Positions 62,968 to 64,000 of a stretch of 64,000 bases of DNA are shown one piece after another. The notes under the pieces were generated by a model that was not told the DNA's origin, ran no database searches, and was given only the letters and a program-made list of their open reading frames with translations. Source of the DNA: Anoxybacillus tengchongensis. Lineage in GTDB: Bacteria > Bacillota > Bacilli > Bacillales > Anoxybacillaceae. The stretch is from assembly GCF_014201585.1 (NCBI RefSeq), contig NZ_JACHES010000001.1, forward strand, positions 186,001 through 250,000, read 5' to 3'. Position 1 is the stretch's first letter. Every line of letters begins with the position of its first letter. A program made the position numbers and the translations under genes.

Positions 62968-64000
62968 AGTTAATGAAGGAGTTTTAACGTTTAGTATCAG
63001 AATTTTCAATTCCATCGGTTTTTTTGTGTATGTTCCGTTACTTTCTTTATGGTTAGTGAAAATGAAAAATCTCGATATTACGGAAATGAGTGTGGTGGTG
63101 GCAGCGTTTACGTTTGTATCGAAAGCAGGGAATTTATTGGTTGGGGGAGTTGTTAATAAGCTTGGAATTAAAAATAGCCTTATTGTTGGTTTATGGGGAT
63201 CGGCTTTGTTGCTCACAATTTTAACGTTCATTCAATCTTATACATTCATATTTGTAATCGTGTTACTATTGGGAATATCGATCTCGCTTTACAATGTGAG
63301 TTTGAAAACACATATTTCGTTATTAAAGGAAGACGAGAGGTTGCAGGCGTTTGCATTATTAAACGTCGCTGTCAACGTTGGTGCTTCTGTTGGCCCTTTA
63401 TTAGGTGGATGGTTATTGGATTGGAATTCTTTTGGTATCATCATTGCTGCGATTGTTTGTTATGTTTTGGCCGGATGTGTTTCGTTACTATTACCTCGCA
63501 TCATCATTGAAGATGCAGAGAAGGGGATTCATATCGTACAGTTCGTTAAAAGCAGCAAATCGAACCCGCATTTTTTTGTCTTTGTAAGATTTATTGCTTT
63601 TTCAGGGTTATTTTGGTTTTTGTACACACAACTATTTACGACTTTTCCTGTCGTAGTTTCTCAATATTTTTCTGGAAAAACGATTGGATTGTTTTTTACG
63701 GTAAATGCGATGACGATTATTGCTCTTCAAGGCTTCTATCCAAAAATACAGCCGAAATGGAAGTTGGAGTATTGGTATGCGCTAGCCTTAGTTCTCAACA
63801 CCATATCTTATTTCTTACTATGGATTTCACATCATTTTTGGATCATCTTTGTCGGTGTGATCTTGTTCAGCATTGCGGAAATTATTTGGGTTCCTACCGT
63901 TGATCATCAAATTGTAGAAAAAAAGGGGATGTTAAGCTCTTCATGGGCCTTCGGAATATCAGGGGTGCTTTGGGGAATGTGGGAGTCTATCGGTGGATTC
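62957..64000 (+). CDS. MFS transporter, C terminus beyond the window
   Basis: An open frame of 348 codons with no stop before the edge. About nine or ten hydrophobic segments and the helix 4-5 region NVAVNVGASVGPLLGG, typical of the drug:H+ antiporter or sugar/amino acid exporter branches. It starts within the aldolase gene (ATG 62957, GAGAGGG upstream), so the two are translationally coupled; export of a product or uptake of a substrate of the enzyme is likely. Confidence 0.85.
   Translation, partial: MLSKVNEGVLTFSIRIFNSIGFFVYVPLLSLWLVKMKNLDITEMSVVVAAFTFVSKAGNLLVGGVVNKLGIKNSLIVGLWGSALLLTILTFIQSYTFIFVIVLLLGISISLYNVSLKTHISLLKEDERLQAFALLNVAVNVGASVGPLLGGWLLDWNSFGIIIAAIVCYVLAGCVSLLLPRIIIEDAEKGIHIVQFVKSSKSNPHFFVFVRFIAFSGLFWFLYTQLFTTFPVVVSQYFSGKTIGLFFTVNAMTIIALQGFYPKIQPKWKLEYWYALALVLNTISYFLLWISHHFWIIFVGVILFSIAEIIWVPTVDHQIVEKKGMLSSSWAFGISGVLWGMWESIGGF

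Overview
The window looks like a chromosome segment of a moderately thermophilic, spore-forming Bacillaceae, most like Anoxybacillus (Parageobacillus/Geobacillus are the alternatives). The evidence is strong AAGGAGG-type ribosome binding sites, a moderate to low GC content, complete spoIIA and spoVA sporulation operons, and gene order matching the Bacillus subtilis yqjM-proI-yqjPQ, yqkB-yqkF-nudF-spoIIM-fur-xerD-drm-pupG-dacF-spoIIA-spoVA-lysA and ypuA-ppiB-rib-scpAB blocks. The genus call is inference from gene order and composition, not from a marker gene.

Layout. 1-6.4 kb: the start of namA, an intact lone IS200/IS605-type tnpB, proI behind a proline T-box, an MBL hydrolase (YqjP-like), an SDR (YqjQ-like), YqkB, an endonuclease Q-like protein and a CDGSH iron-sulfur protein. 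6.5-36.4 kb: a roughly 30-kb anaerobic nitrate-ammonification island lying between yqkB-side and yqkC-side backbone genes. 36.5-41.2 kb: backbone yqkC, yqkE, yqkF, nudF, spoIIM, fur, yqzK, xerD. 41.3-44.7 kb: drm-pupG-pdp nucleoside catabolism. 44.8-53.8 kb: dacF, spoIIA operon, spoVA operon, lysA. 53.8-61.7 kb: ypuA, ppiB, FMN riboswitch plus ribD-E-BA-H-T, ypuF, scpAB. 61.7 kb to the end: an AT-rich cassette of a threonine-aldolase-like enzyme and an MFS transporter behind a tandem octamer array.

How the island works together. NarGHJI reduces nitrate to nitrite, two NarK carriers move the anions, and NrfHA reduces nitrite to ammonium. ModABC imports molybdate, and MoaA-B/MobA plus MoeA/MobB/MoaE/MoaD/MoaC/MoeB build the Mo cofactor. 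A cytochrome c maturation System I (CcmE-F-H-A-B-C-D-G) is placed directly in front of nrfHA. That is unusual for Bacilli, which normally use System II (ResBC), and this set has archaeal/Desulfovibrio-like features: CcmE is of the CxxxY type, CcmH has lost its CxxC motif, and a 31-residue peptide sits where CcmI would be.

Regulation. I find TGTGA-N6-TCACA (Fnr) sites, six of them perfect, in front of eight island promoters. In every case the -10 hexamer starts exactly 29.5 bp after the centre of the site, the geometry of a class II (-41.5) activator. The fnr gene (C-terminal CxxCxxxxC cluster ligands, as in B. subtilis Fnr) is the last gene of one of the operons it should activate, making a positive feedback loop.

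No rRNA, tRNA or CRISPR array was found.
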